NCBI GenBank assembly: GCA_030770535.1
Contig: JASVEC010000022.1
Location: 744,001 to 808,000 of the forward strand
Origin: Batkoa obscura
Lineage: Eukaryota; Entomophthoromycota; Entomophthoromycetes; Entomophthorales; Batkoaceae
DNA length: 64,000 nucleotides
Reading direction: 5' to 3'
Under the pieces are notes generated by a model. The model was not told the DNA's origin and did no database searches. It was given only the letters and a program-made list of their open reading frames with translations. The position numbers were made by a program, and so were the translations under genes. Positions 1 to 12,160 of the stretch are shown here, one piece after another; the stretch's first letter is position 1; every line of letters begins with the position of its first letter.

Positions 1-50
1 TTAATTTATTGTTTATAAATCAATGATATTTATTTTATTTTATTTTATAG

Positions 51-467
51 AATAAGTTTGAAGATTGTATAGATGCTTGTACTACGGCTTTGGATTTAAC
101 ACCAGGTTATAGTAAAGTACGTTTACGCAGGGCACAAGCCAATATTTCGATTGTTCTGCAGGGCGAACAAAATTTGAATCAATATGTTAACACCCCGTTG
201 CACCTTGATGAAGCTATTGAAGGTAAGTTTGTATTATACATTCTTTATAAAACATGAGCTTATACTCATTTAGATTTATCCTACTTAATGGTTCATGATG
301 TTGATTATCGTAGCGATCTTGTTCGACATGAGTATATAGCTGCAAAAGAGAAATTAAAAAGTTTATTAGAAAAAAGAAATCGAGAAGATTTCACTAAAAA
401 AACTGAAAAATCAGTGCCCAAACTTAATTTAAAGCTTTATATACATCAAGAAAATAACAAACAATAA
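51..467 (+). CDS. TTC1-like TPR protein, 3' end only (two exons)
   Basis: This is the 3' part of a gene that begins before the window. Bases 1-50 look like the end of an intron (TTTTATAG). Exon 51-222 reads NKFEDCIDACTTALDLTPGY then SKVRLRRAQANIS, a typical tetratricopeptide helix pair. The intron 223-273 (GTAAGT...TTTAG) leads into exon 274-467, which reads DLSYLMVHDVDYRSD and then a charged helix, KEKLKSLLEKRNREDF, before TAA. The spacing of the last TPRs and the charged C-terminal tail resemble TTC1, a small TPR co-chaperone/adaptor. The family (TPR) is clear; the TTC1 assignment is an inference from the C-terminal half only. Other small three-TPR proteins are possible. Confidence 0.7.
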
Positions 468-1924
468 TATCTTTATTGAAGTTTAACTTATAATGAGAAA
501 CTTTTAACGATAGTATGTTTTTGTATATAAGTTTTAAACCCTTTTAGTTCTTCCGCCTTAATTTTAATTTTATATTACTTCATGTATACCTTATATTATT
601 TTTGATATTATAAATAGTATCAATATCAATCATACCGATTCCAATGAACATGATTCATTTAATTTAGTTAGTAATGCCTCGTTTAGGAACGTTTTTTTTA
701 TTAATATAATATGATTCGCAAAAGTGTGTTTGTTTTTATTCCTTAGTAGAGCTCGATCTTAACCTTTTATTTTACAATAATGGAGTTATAATAAAAATGT
801 ATCAATTATGATTGAGTTTTATTTTTCGATTTGCCTCTTTTTCTCCTCATTTAGTTACTCTATACTTTTTTGGAGTGAATTTATCAATAATAAGCTGGTT
901 CCTAGAGTTTATTGAGAGAATAATTTTTAATGTTTACCCGTTGCCTGAAGTTAAGTAGTACACCTCTTTACTTGTAACAGCTTCTACAGTATTTTCAAAT
1001 AAATTTAATGTTTTAATATGCATATATACACATAATATTAATTTTGTATAGTAAATTGTAAGGTAAGTATTATTATATGGTATGAATATTATTTAATTAT
1101 AACTGTTTTACCAGGAATTATTAAATTTTTTTAAGTAAATCAGAAGATTTACATAAAAATAAAGATTTTGAAAAAGAAAATATTATTTAAAGAACTTTTA
1201 TAACATGATTTAATTTAATATTTGCAATAAATAAATAAATATGGATAGTATTCTAATATGCAAACTGTTTTTAAACAAAGACCATTAACAAAAGAGTGGT
1301 AGTAACAATGATAACAAAATTTTATTAATTTAAATAATTTTAATATTAAAAAACGCAACTCAAAACGAGTTAATTCTTTATTTTCCGTTCAAAAATGGGA
1401 TAAATCAGAGCATAAATAAGTAAATAAATAACTTATTTTACGTTTTAAAGCAAGAAATTAGCTTGTTTTGATAGTCTTTAATTAACATAATAGACACCCA
1501 AATTTAATATGGCTTAAACCAGAGGGAGGCTTAAATTCTTAAAAAATAAAGTTAGACATTAGCTAGGGATTAATTTGAATTGAGTCTTTTTCTTTAAAAC
1601 TCGAAATAAGTCTAGTTTTTAAAATTAAATATATAAATTGAAGTTGATTGAGTCACAATAAAATTCTGTAACCTTTTTTTTGCAATAATTAAGTCATCAG
1701 ATTAAAAACAAATAAATTGTGGATGGCTCTTGTTTTACATTGGACTTTTTTTAAACAATATAAAACAGATGTTTATTTTAGTACACTTTTTTTGTGAATA
1801 CATTTAAAGGGACACTCAAAAGATAAGGGATGTTACTTTAAGTATGTAAAGCTATAAGATAATATAGATAAATTTATCAATTATATTAGCAATGGTTTTT
1901 AGCTTGATACAAACTAAGCTATAT

Positions 1925-2023
1925 GGGAGTGTTTTTTTTGACCTGATTATTTTTCCATTTTTTAAGTGCTATTTGAGCGAAAAATTTATTAGTAAAAACT
2001 CTTAAACACAAAAATACATCCCC
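1925..2023 (+). mobile_element. MITE copy 1
   Basis: A 99-base element of the GGGGATG-ended family. It starts GGGAGTG, carries the TTTTTAAGTGCTATTTGAG core, and ends ATACATCCCC. ATAT flanks both ends. The + orientation used for all copies means that the end matching the transposon's right end (TTCATTATTTTTTCC-like) comes first. Confidence 0.85.
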
Positions 2024-2278
2024 ATATAGTGATTATAAGATTTATCCCAAGACTCAAAAAAACTCCTAGTCATTATTATATTTTTATATATAATAGAAAT
2101 AAATTAAATTAAAGGCTTAAAACATCTAATATTTCCATATTATGTAAAGTATAGGCATTGTTTATTATATCTGATAAAACAAATATTGCTTAAGTTATCC
2201 AAATAATTTTTAAATTTAAATTTTATATTCTTTAATGGTAAATTATTTATCTAATTTATAGGATGATAGCAAACATAT

Positions 2279-2377
2279 GGGAGTGTCTTTTTTGACTTCA
2301 TTATTTTTTCCATTTTTTAAGTGCTATTTAAGTGGAAATTTTGTTAGTAAGATTCTTAAATACAAAAATACACCCCC
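2279..2377 (+). mobile_element. MITE copy 2
   Basis: Same family and same 99-base length as the copy at 1925, starting GGGAGTGTC and containing GACTTCATTATTTTTTCC. It ends in CCCCC and is flanked by ATAT on both sides (2275-2278 and 2378-2381). Confidence 0.85.
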
Positions 2378-2726
2378 ATATGGATTTTAAAGTAGTCAAT
2401 TAAACATTATGTTTCTCATTATACAGTATACTAAAAAACATATCGCAAAAAACGTTTAACTATACAAAAAATATCTATACATACTTACTACCATTTAAAT
2501 CGAAAATCATAATAGTTTGGAAGAGTAGGTCAAAAGTCTGTAAAATGAAGGGGTTAAAGAGAGGCTGGAAATTTTTTTTAACAATTCAACTCTGTATGTG
2601 TTCTAAATAAGCTATATACAAACATTTATATTCATCAGATTATTCCTTCTTAAGATATGGTTGAAGGAAGTAGGTATTACTAACAAAACATTTGTTAACA
2701 ATTTGACTCTTGTCCTAATAAAAAAT

Positions 2727-2817
2727 GGGGATGTATTTTTTAAGAATTTATTAAAACCTTTCCACTCAAATAACGCTTGAAAAATGGAAAAAATGATGAA
2801 GCCAAAAAAATATCCCC
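2727..2817 (-). mobile_element. MITE copy 3
   Basis: A family member in reverse orientation (GGGGATGTATTTTTTAAG ... ATATCCCC). It is flanked by a direct AAAT duplication (2723-2726 and 2818-2821), one of the non-palindromic target duplications that reveal the 4-base footprint. Confidence 0.85.
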
Positions 2818-4237
2818 AAATGTTATAATGAATTACAGTGAAGTTTTGATTATATCTCAATAACGAATATTTAATTAATATTGAATTCGAAAATATAAAT
2901 CAATAGACTATACAATAAATTTGTATGAAAAAACACAAACGCTACAATTTCTACTACGTAATAACTTTGCTATACTTCTTAGGGAAGCCCTTCTAAAAGC
3001 TATAATGTTTTTTCTTTATATTTCAAAAAGTAATAATTTAATTGATTCAAAATTTTGTTTACATATTAACAATACTCTGTATAACAAATCCAAAAAAATC
3101 TTACTTCCAAGCACTTTTGATTTACTTTATATAACACAAAACTATTAAATAAAGTTTCTATAAGTGAGAATTGTATTTATTTATTTTATTACGTTAGGAA
3201 GTATAGCTAAAGCTACAAATGCCTTGAGCATTAACAAATTTAATGTCTAATGTAAAGTATTTGCTATGTTACTATCGAATCAAAATAGTCGAATAGAAGA
3301 TGGTTTTAGAAAGGCAAGGAATAATTCATTCCAGCCCTGCCTAACGTTAGTCCCACTTTCCTAAATATCAAAATAAGTTTGTATAAAACTGAATTTGAAG
3401 CACCCAGATGTATCTTATCCAGATCTGAAGCAGGTAGTTGTAAATTTAAATATTTTTCTTCAATTGGGTAATTAATTTCTTCCTCTCTCCTACTCCTTGT
3501 ATATCTTTCTTCACCCTAAACTTCCTTTCACCTAAATTTCATTTTACTCACTTTTACTTTTAATAATAACACGGCACCTGTGACTTTTCACCCTTTTAAG
3601 GTTTAAAGTAAAGTACTTGGATATTATAGATTTAGTCTAAACGGGGGTAATTTTTTTAGTATGTCATTCATTTGTTTAAAATCTTTAATGATAGTAAATT
3701 TTATCAATACAATTGTAGTTTTAAATAAAAATATGGCAAGTTAAAAATTTAATATCGTTTAAATTAAATCTATAATAGTAATTTTCATTAATAAACCAAT
3801 TAAACTTTAAATGGGAATTTTTAAAAAATGAGCTGCTTTTCAATTATTGTATATAATCTGATGCACTTAATTTTGAGTCTAATATTTTGAGCTATAGCTT
3901 GAAATTCTAGACTCTAATTTTAACTCCTAAATTTTACATAAACTTCGTCCTAACCTATTAACTAATCTTAACTAGGTAATTTTTATAGTCTTTTGGTTTC
4001 TCTTAACTTTTCTAAATTTTTATTTTGCAGTAAATTGGTTTAAACATAAGAGCATAGGTTGACTTGATATCAAATTAGCTTGATTCTTCACAATGATGCG
4101 AAAGTTTACGGGTAAAATATTGATTCTAAATTATTTAGATCAACCCATCAATTTTAAATCCTTTCTTTTTTATTTATTCAAATTTTATAAATGCCCCCAG
4201 CGGTCAAAAACAGCCATAAATAACTGTTTAAAACCTA

Positions 4238-6670
4238 ATGGGAAGCAAACATGTAAAAGGAATATGTAATAATTCAACATAGTCGGATAGTGTGATAGAA
4301 ATTTCAGATGATGAATCTGATGAAGAAAATTACGATCACATATAGTCAGGTAATATGGTAGAAATTTCTGATGAAAATCTGTAGAATAAAATCATGAGCA
4401 AATACAATCAAATACCTTTGCAAGAACTAAGAAACTTATAGCGTGTATTTGAAGATGAGCCTACAAAAGAAATTTATGGGCCAGAAACTGGAGATGATCT
4501 AACAAGGTTCATAAATGATGAATGGCGCACAACTGAAGCATGTTATTTAAAAATGCTTGATCTCTGGAATAATACTTACAATGGATAGGATGAATATTAT
4601 TTAAACATAACTAATGTAGATAAATTGGATCATTTAAATAGAATTAAAAAATTCAACCCAATTGTTGTTATTACCAGGAAGCAATTGTCGAAATTCAGCC
4701 CATTTATGTTTTATATTGATAGGATTATTGTATATTTAGAAATCCAACTACCAAATTATCTGAAAGGAAATTAAAAGCGCTTCTAATATTCACATTATTT
4801 AGCTTTGAGCTTATCTATAATGATGATTCTGGATGTGATACAAATGAAATTCAATACTTCGTTGCACCAACTAAAACCAATAAGGATATGGATGGTTTAA
4901 TCGATTGGAATGCAATAAATAAAGAACTAATCCGCCTAGTTGCCCTGACCTTAGTTAACATAGAGGGTTGATAGTTTATAATCTAGCATATAATCACGTA
5001 ATATACAAATTGAAGGGAACTAGGTATGGTCTTACTACAAGTTGAATAATACCTACAGGTAGTTGTATGAAAGGAAGTAGATATATGTCGTTTGATGGAT
5101 ACTATAGAATAGAGTTAAGCTGTGTAGTTATGGATTCAGATTGACATATATTAAAAGGAGAAAAAATAAATGTTGGGCTTGATTATTTAACTCAATACTC
5201 TAATCAAACAGTAAGGTAAGTCGGTAATGGTGTAACTTATTTATTAGAGGAGTCCGTATTGGTATATACATTATCTTCTACTTTATTTAACTTTACGACG
5301 TTACTGCCTTCCTTAATATCAAGATCAGATACCTTGGTTTCAATAAGGGAAGTTGAAGTCAAACTTCAATTGCCTAAAATATTTGATGAATGTCTACTTG
5401 AAGCATTAATATTACCATCAAGTAATAGATCAATGAGCTATAATAGATTTGTATTTTCTAGAGATGCTTTTTTTTAAATTTGATTCCTTTCATATACGCC
5501 TTTTTAAACTTTCTAGTTTCTTATGGTAATCAGATGAAATGTTGTTTTAAAACGCATAGTGATGTAAACTTATTTGAACTTCATGAGAATTTAATACTGT
5601 ATTTGTATTTCTTTCTCTATGATTTTTTTGAAGTAAATTGGTGCCCCTTTATTCTAGAAGTACAAAAAAATCTAATATTTCAAAGATTACATTTAGAATT
5701 GATAGTGAAATATTAGCAAATGTTATCGAGGCTATCCTGGCAGCTTCTTTACTATCCAGTGAAGAAGAATTAGGAATAAAATACACCCAGGTATCAGGCA
5801 TAATACCAATTGGTTATGGAAATCGAGGTATCATAAAAAATCATCTAATTTTCCGAGACGGTATTGAAAGGGCTGAAATGCTAGTTGATTTTGACATTAA
5901 CCATGTCCAATCTGTAATCGGTTATCAATTTTAATTTCCAATATTTTTAGTTGAAGCCTTTGATTTTAATAATGATACTCACCCATTTATTTTGTTATCA
6001 ACAACTTGAATTTTTAGCAACCTTGGCTTTATTTTGCTCTATTGTATCTTATGTTTTTTTGATTTCCTAGATGAACAACCTGGTATCCTTACTAACATTA
6101 AAGATATATTTACATTAGAAGGTACTTTAGATTCAATAATAATATCTCTGAATCTTTATGAGCTTGTTATTCTTGATCCTAATACTTTGATAAAAGGCAT
6201 TGGAGACTATATTAATATTTTCGAAAGGTTGAGGGATTGTAATAAAAGAAATGATCTTTTAAATTATTTTTATAATGACAGATCATTACAGCGTGCTAGT
6301 TCTGTATTAATAACAATTTTTGGAACTGTGCTTATTAACTCAAAATTTAATTTGGATGGAGTACAATATACATTTAATGAAGCCGTCAAGTTTGCTTATG
6401 ATCACTATTTTAAGTTAGATCATATCACTAAAAATCCAGAGATCCAACTTGATATATATATAAAAGTAAAAAGATGTGCAAAGCTAAGTTATTTTTATAG
6501 ACATACTATAAATACAGGAGGTATATAAACATTGATTTGTGGTATTAAGGCTCACAGCTATTTGTTTACAAGTGGAGAAGGCTATAAAACTATTAATTGA
6601 GAGGATTAACGCAGGATTAATATCACCTGAAAGGCTATAGACTTATCGCATTGAGGTTAACCTAAGGAAA
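4238..6670 (+). pseudogene. Decayed Dicer (RNase III) gene
   Basis: A run of frames on one strand aligns in order with the C-terminal half of Dicer. 4238-4770 is an acidic N-terminal stretch followed by a region I read as pre-platform. 4775-4970 contains LKALLIFTLFSFELIY and YFVAPTKTNKDMDGLIDW, like the Dicer platform with its conserved IDW. 5259-5477 contains LLPSLISRSD and LLEALILPSSNRSMSYNRF, like the first half of RNase IIIa. 5638-5930 contains LANVIEAILAASLLS, like the ADVVEALxGAAYL block. 6034-6528 contains PGILTNIKDIF and VLITIFGTVLINSKFNLD, like the two halves of RNase IIIb. In-frame stops (several TAG, also TAA and TGA) and frame changes break it many times, and the acidic signature residues are partly lost. 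No helicase part was found upstream. Family assignment is firm; that it is dead is very likely. Confidence 0.8.
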
Positions 6671-6730
6671 AAAGTTATAGAGTAAAGTTTACAATCAAAG
6701 AAAGTTATAGAGTAAAGTTTACAATCAAAG
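6671..6730. repeat. Perfect 30-base tandem duplication
   Basis: Bases 6671-6700 and 6701-6730 are identical (unit starts AAAGTTATAGAGTAAAG and ends CAATCAAAG). The duplication lies just after the last Dicer-like stretch and has no further copies. Perfect identity within decayed DNA suggests a recent event. Confidence 0.95.
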
Positions 6731-7478
6731 AAAGTTTATTAGGCATCTAATTTTTACCGTATTTGCTATCAATTTATATACTAATAATAAATTTTGTATG
6801 GCCATATTTATTGAGTAAGTTTTAAGTAAATCACACTATCGAAGTAGTAGTACTATAGCTAAATCAAAATATTTCGTCAAATTTTATTGTCAAAAACATC
6901 TTTGCCATTGAATTTTCCAAGTCTATGATACTTTAAAGTTTATCCTAATATTCATTATTTTAGCATAAAAATAATTAATTTTTCAGTAGTGAATCGGTAA
7001 TCAGAAGTCCTAGTTTTAGTTAATTCCATTTTAATAGTGTTAACAATTTAATGAAAGTAAACTTTGGAGTGTCTTTTTTGCTCTAGCACTGTGCTTATTT
7101 TCTATACAATATAAAATTTTGAAAAAAGGATAATATGCTGAAATAGAAAAAAATACTTTTATAAGTTAGTCACTAGACGCACACGCTGGAACCCTATAAA
7201 AAGCTAGGTTTTCAATTAAAAGCCTAACTGGATAGCTGTTTGGAAAAAGAATAGCTGAATAGATTATATGAGGGTGTATTTTTTCTATTTCTTAAAGGCT
7301 ATTTGACCGGAAAAATTGTTAGTAAAATTCTTCAACATAAAAATACATCCCCATATGCTTAAAATTTCAAAATTTATTAAAAGAGAGCTTTTTAAAAAAA
7401 ATGGGAATTTCTAAATTAGTTAATTAAATTAATATTTTATTTAATAAATAAATAGCATTATAATAAACTGGATACTAG
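6731..7478. other. Gene-free spacer with one MITE
   Basis: Between the Dicer remnant and the 3' end of the DENND6 gene. It holds one shortened MITE (7270-7352); a possible second, badly eroded fragment near 7062 is too weak to call. Nothing else is recognised. Confidence 0.6.
7270..7352 (+). mobile_element. MITE copy 4 (shortened)
   Basis: It starts GAGGGTGTATTTTTTC, skips the usual TTCATTA segment, then continues TTTCTTAAAGGCTATTTGACC and ends ATACATCCCC followed by ATAT. It is an internally deleted family member of 83 bases. Confidence 0.75.
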
Positions 7479-10112
7479 CTAATTTAAAATTGATTGAATA
7501 TCCCTAGGTAGCAAAGCTAGTGCCTTATTGACTTGATGTTGTAGTTTATCAATATAATTAACTAAAGTAACAGGTGAAGAAGTAGAGTATTTATGCTGAC
7601 CATTAGGCGGTGTAATACGACCATTTTTAATTGAGATATTAGACTCTGACTTATTTACTGAATGTTTGGTACTATTATTATTTGCTATTGCATTATCGCC
7701 TAACTTGTTAATTTCCTCCTTTAGTTTCAGTACAAAATCTATGATTTCTACTTCCTGACAAGATAATATCAATTTCTCAATGTTTAAATTACACAATTGT
7801 TCCAAATACAATTTCCTTTCTTGCCCTTCATAAAATTGAATACGATCATGTAGCCAAGTAGCAAAGTTGCCACATCTTAAAAATTGTTTATAAATTTCTT
7901 TATTAAAACTTAACTGTGTTTTATTGTTTATAAAGATTTGTTTGTCTTCTTCAATCAATTTTAAAAATTCCTCATTCTTAAATTTATTCATATGACCTTT
8001 CTTGCCTTTGATGATATTGATGTCACTATTATTGTATTGATTATAATTCGGTGTCAACGTGGTCATGTATCGATTCAATGGCGCTAAAAAGCGCTCCGTT
8101 AATTCTCCAAAATATCTTCTCAGTTTATTATTTAAAATAGTAGCTGAACGATCTCCTTTTAATAGTGAAGTAATTAGTTGGTTAATAATTGTCTTATCTT
8201 TGACAATTAATGATTTATGGCTAGTATATACCCCTTTTGGTTTATATTTGACATTTCGACTTTTATTGGCTAAAATTGTTTTATTAAAACTCAAGTCAAC
8301 GCTTCTTTTGTTATTGTTAATACTATTAAACGTCAGGTTTTTAAATAAATTACTTCCTAGACAAAATAAGTTATAACATATTACTATTGTCTTGTTATTT
8401 TGTTACCTAATATACTATTTGATTTATTTCTATTATGATTGTTGCTACCATGGCTTGATGGTGATGTTGATGATAGAATAGGTGTTGATGTTGAAACTAC
8501 TTGAATCCAATGTGGCCAATGACTCAAAGCTTCCGTAAAATAAGGGTTTGTAACTCCTAAAATGGTATTTGTTGGTACACATTTTTTATTGACAAATGCT
8601 TTAAGATCTGGATCTTGTATTGTAATGTAAGGTCGATAATCTCCACAATATCGAATTGGTTTAATAAAATCTAACAACTCTGTTATTACATGAGAGCAAG
8701 TAGCTGGATCTGAGGCCATAACTACTATTGGCTCGCCTAACAACATTAACTCCCATAGAAGCCATAAATCTGATAATTGATCCCACCAATGTAATAATAA
8801 GCCTGGAGAAGAGCCATCTGGTACTGAAGCTAATAACTGATAAAAATAAGTAAATAAAGTTTATAATATTATCAAACCATATACTATTATTATATCATAC
8901 ATTGTTTTTGATATTAGATTATATGATACTTACATGTATTTCATTAGAGTGGTCAACACAATTTAATAATTGGCATGTCTCTAGCAATTGTAAAGTAGGA
9001 TAAGGATAACTTGGCATTTCAATTTGTAAAACAACTCCTGCGAAGGGTACTTCTAAAGTAGTTGAGTATATTGGATTGGGCCATCTTGATAAATCTTGCA
9101 TTGCTGATTCTAAAAATACTTGACTTGTTGAATCAATTTCATCCCCCAAATAATCATAATCATGATATAAAGAACCAATAATTGTTATTAAATGCGTAAA
9201 TAAGCCCACGGTACTTGACATTGGTAATGAGGTGAGTAATACAATTGATTTCTAAATGACAATAATTTGTTATCACTATACTGGTATTATTGAAATATTA
9301 TATTACCTGATAATAACCTCGGTGAACTCTGGAATCTTTTCTTTGACGAAAGTAAGCATAAGCAGTATAAAATTCTGCATCATTTTCGATTAAGTTTTTA
9401 TCTTCATCTTTATCTTTTTCTGTTAATTATAATTAACTTTTTAACATAATTAATACAAAAATAGCTTACTTATTTTATTATTGCCATTTGTATTATTATT
9501 GCTTTTTCTTACCCTAAATTGATATACCATATCACCAGTATCAAATACTCTTACATCCGGAAATGCAGAAAAGGCACTAAACTTTGTTATTATTGAATAC
9601 AGTTATTAAATAATTTAGTACATTGTTTTTAGCTCCTCTTTTGACAATTTATACTCAGGATATATTCTATCAACAGCTAAAAGCCTATTAAGTAATTTAT
9701 TAACTGCTAAGTAAATGAACTTACCTTGGCCATTTTCCAAATCAAACCTCACCTCACAAAAACAGTGGATCCAGTTTTGGCTGATGACATTATTCAAATT
9801 CCCAGTTTCACCATTCGTTTTTATACTATTCTGAATTGATTTTAATATTTTTTCATTATCTAACTCAAGTTGTTTAATACTTTGAGTTGGTGAATGTGAT
9901 TTAGACCCAGGCACTGAGCTGGTAATACTACTGTTTATTTTTATTTTGTCAACCAGTTTATTATTCATTTCCTTTCCTTGTTCATTACTAATATTATAGA
10001 TTAAACTTTCACCCTTTAAACCTGAATAATTGGTACCAAACTCTAATACTACGTTTGGTGAGTTCGGTTCCGAGTTACTCTTTTCTAATGGGTAAGCATC
10101 TTTGTAATTCAT
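7479..10112 (-). CDS. DENN domain protein, DENND6 type (Rab GEF), six exons
   Basis: Spliced model: 10112-9622, 9576-9470, 9419-9307, 9251-8934, 8836-8407 and 8356-7479, joining in frame to 778 codons and a TAG stop. The first about 140 residues are low-complexity (S/N/K-rich). Then come NWIHCFCEVRFDLENGQ and VDRIYPEYKLSKEE (upstream DENN), YAYFRQRKDSRVHRGYYQ and KSIVLLTSLP (core DENN start), LWLLWELMLLGEPIVVMA and YCGDYRPYITIQD (core), ILGVTNPYFTEALSHWPHW, and KPKGVYTSHKSLIVKDK with LRRYFGELTERFLAPLNRYM (C-terminal region). These match DENND6/FAM116 in order; that family activates Rab GTPases such as Rab14 by nucleotide exchange in animals. Asn/Ser-rich inserts make it longer than the animal protein. 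It is divergently arranged with the kinase gene. The exon 1 donor (GTACTAAAT) is unusual, but it restores the conserved frame. Confidence 0.88.
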
Positions 10113-11054
10113 TGCTATCGTTAGCTATTTAATTTATTAGTAAAATAGTCAAACATAGATGAATTTAGTAAAATACTAAAATGAACTAAAAACTTACTAA
10201 CTTGTTATTAAATTTAAATAAATAGAAAAGGGAGCTAATGAAAAGATTCAACCTTTAAATTATAACCACCAAAAGAAATACTTTATTTATTTTACTAAAA
10301 ATACTTTTAATTTTGTCTATATTAATTTTAAGTATCACCTGAAGGATTTACAAATTTATCTAAATTTCCCCTCCTTACTTATTAGCCAATAAAAGCTATC
10401 TTATTAACCAATCGGTCCTGACCTTTGATTGTTCTTGATCGTGCATGATAGCTAGTTTTACTTTATTTAGACTTAATTAATTAGCTCACTTTTATAAGCT
10501 AATTTATCTGACATATTATATACATTCATCATTTTATATAGCTTTTTTTATTATCACCAATATTTAATATAATAATACTAATTCATCTATTTTATTACAC
10601 TATAGTTAAATTCAAAATAGGAATCTGTTATTAATTATTACATGATTCATTGCATAATTTTAATAAGTTAAATTTTATTTAAGCATAGTTTTAGCTTGTG
10701 TTTTGAATGCTAATATACAATTTGCTATGGTAAATAAAATAAGTTTAAGTAATAAAAGAACTTATATAAGTTAGGTAATGTTGTTATTATCAGTATCTAT
10801 TGTTCATATATTATCTGTCAATTCAATACTATTTTAATATTAATTGTTATTTATTCCTATTAAATTCATGCTTAACATCTTGAATAGCCCACTATTTTTA
10901 AGCATTAAAAAAAACAAGGGATTAACATCAACAAATAGCTCAATCGCATCCCAATCTTTTTTATTTTATTGGTTTAACATATTCCAATTGAAGGGATAAT
11001 AATAAACACACAGCAATATTCAACTTAACCTTTATTTATTTTCTAATTCAATTT
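10113..11054. promoter_or_regulatory. Shared divergent upstream region of the DENND6 and CDK genes
   Basis: 942 bases separate the start codons of two divergently transcribed genes, so both promoters and 5' leaders must lie here. The sequence is AT-rich with no MITE, unlike most other spacers in the window. No specific control element can be named. Confidence 0.5.
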
Positions 11055-12062
11055 ATGAACTATTCCAGAGATGAAGTTATTGCCAAAGAAAATGAACGCA
11101 TTTTAAACATAATCAAAAGAACGGAACCTTTTAAAGCAAGTTTCGAATCAAGGTATCAATTGGAGGATGTAAGCTTAGGGGCGGGGGCGTATGCACAAGT
11201 GTTTAAAGCTTCAATCTTGAATCAAAAGAAAAATAAGGGTCAAAATGAGAAAGAGAACAGTGTAGCCGTAAAGATTGGCTTAGGGGATGGAAATAGTAAG
11301 TTAAGTCCAAGTATGATTAGGGAGATTGCTTTAAATGTGGAGTTAGGAAAAAATCCGTATACTATTGAGTTAATCGATGTATTAGAAAGTAAAGAAAAAT
11401 TAAATTTAGTATTTGAATATATGTCTGAGGGGGATTTGAGCAAATATATTGAGCATAATAAGAAAAACATAAATTCTCAACAGATTCAATCAATTTTAAA
11501 AGCCATCTTACAAAACTTGGAGTTCAATCATAAAAATAATATTTTACACCGTGACATCAAGCCACAAAATATTCTGTTTGATCAAAATTTCAATATCAAA
11601 CTTGGAGACTATGGGTTAGCAAAAAAGGTTTTTAAAGGGTTAAATATGCCCTTATCAACTGGAGTAGTTTCCTTATGGTATCGCGCGCCTGAATTATTAC
11701 TCGGCAGCACCAACTACGACTCAAAGATCGATTTGTGGTCTGTGGGTTGTATTTTAGGTGAGCTGATCTTAGGATATCCTATGTTCCATCAGAGCAAACA
11801 AAGTAATGAGTTGATTCAGTTGGATGTCATCTATCAGGTCATGGGCACCCCTACATTTAAGTCTTGGCCCAATGTGATTCAATACCCACGTTATCTTGAG
11901 ATGAAACAATATCCATTCCATCATGGTATTAATTTGAGTAGTTTTATTCATAGCGATCCAGATATGCTTGATTTGTTGGAATCCCTTTTACATCTTGATC
12001 CTAATGGCCGTTTGACCGCTGAAGAGGCGTTGGAACATACATTTTTCAAAAGAAAGTATTAG
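11055..12062 (+). CDS. Cyclin-dependent kinase, Pho85/CDK5-like
   Basis: An intronless 335-codon serine/threonine kinase ending in TAG. Visible in order: glycine loop LGAGAYAQVF (about residues 42-51), catalytic lysine in AVKIG (about 74), a PSMIREIALNVEL helix corresponding to the PSTAIRE cyclin-binding helix, HRDIKPQNILF catalytic loop, DYGLAKK in place of the usual DFG, activation segment GVVSLWYRAPELLLG, and DLWSVGCILGEL. The VVxLWYRAPE segment and the overall length fit Pho85-type CDKs, which work with Pcl-like cyclins in nutrient and cell-cycle signalling. The cyclin-binding helix is diverged and there is a charged insert after the glycine loop (NQKKNKGQNEKE). The kinase and CDK calls are firm; the Pho85 subgroup is inferred from motif similarity. 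Confidence 0.85.
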   Translation: MNYSRDEVIAKENERILNIIKRTEPFKASFESRYQLEDVSLGAGAYAQVFKASILNQKKNKGQNEKENSVAVKIGLGDGNSKLSPSMIREIALNVELGKNPYTIELIDVLESKEKLNLVFEYMSEGDLSKYIEHNKKNINSQQIQSILKAILQNLEFNHKNNILHRDIKPQNILFDQNFNIKLGDYGLAKKVFKGLNMPLSTGVVSLWYRAPELLLGSTNYDSKIDLWSVGCILGELILGYPMFHQSKQSNELIQLDVIYQVMGTPTFKSWPNVIQYPRYLEMKQYPFHHGINLSSFIHSDPDMLDLLESLLHLDPNGRLTAEEALEHTFFKRKY

Positions 12063-12160
12063 GGTTTTAGTGAGTGGGAGTAAGTTAATATGTTATAATA
12101 AAAAAGACGTTGAAAAGAAATAGCAAAGCTAATTAATTTGTTTTTAATTTTTAAAAAAAA

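Larger units (their letters stand above)
468..4237. other. Gene-free AT-rich stretch with three MITEs
   Basis: No supported gene is seen here on either strand; open frames at 2612-2860 and 2921-3148 have no recognisable composition or homology, and the first overlaps a MITE. Three short terminal-inverted-repeat elements lie at 1925-2023, 2279-2377 and 2727-2817 and are listed separately. No helicase-like sequence belonging to the Dicer remnant downstream could be recognised in 3.1-4.2 kb. Confidence 0.6.

Noticed and set aside
4238-4780. In-frame TAG codons in the Dicer-like region as a sign of a reassigned code (TAG = Gln)
   Set aside because: TAG ends several well-supported genes here (CDK, DENND6, DGAT1, CDC45), and the Dicer-like region also has TAA, TGA and frame changes, so it is a pseudogene under the standard code.
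7055-7165. Possible extra MITE near 7062 (TTTGGAGTGTCTTTTTTGC)
   Set aside because: Only the first about 15 bases resemble the family; the core and right end cannot be aligned.
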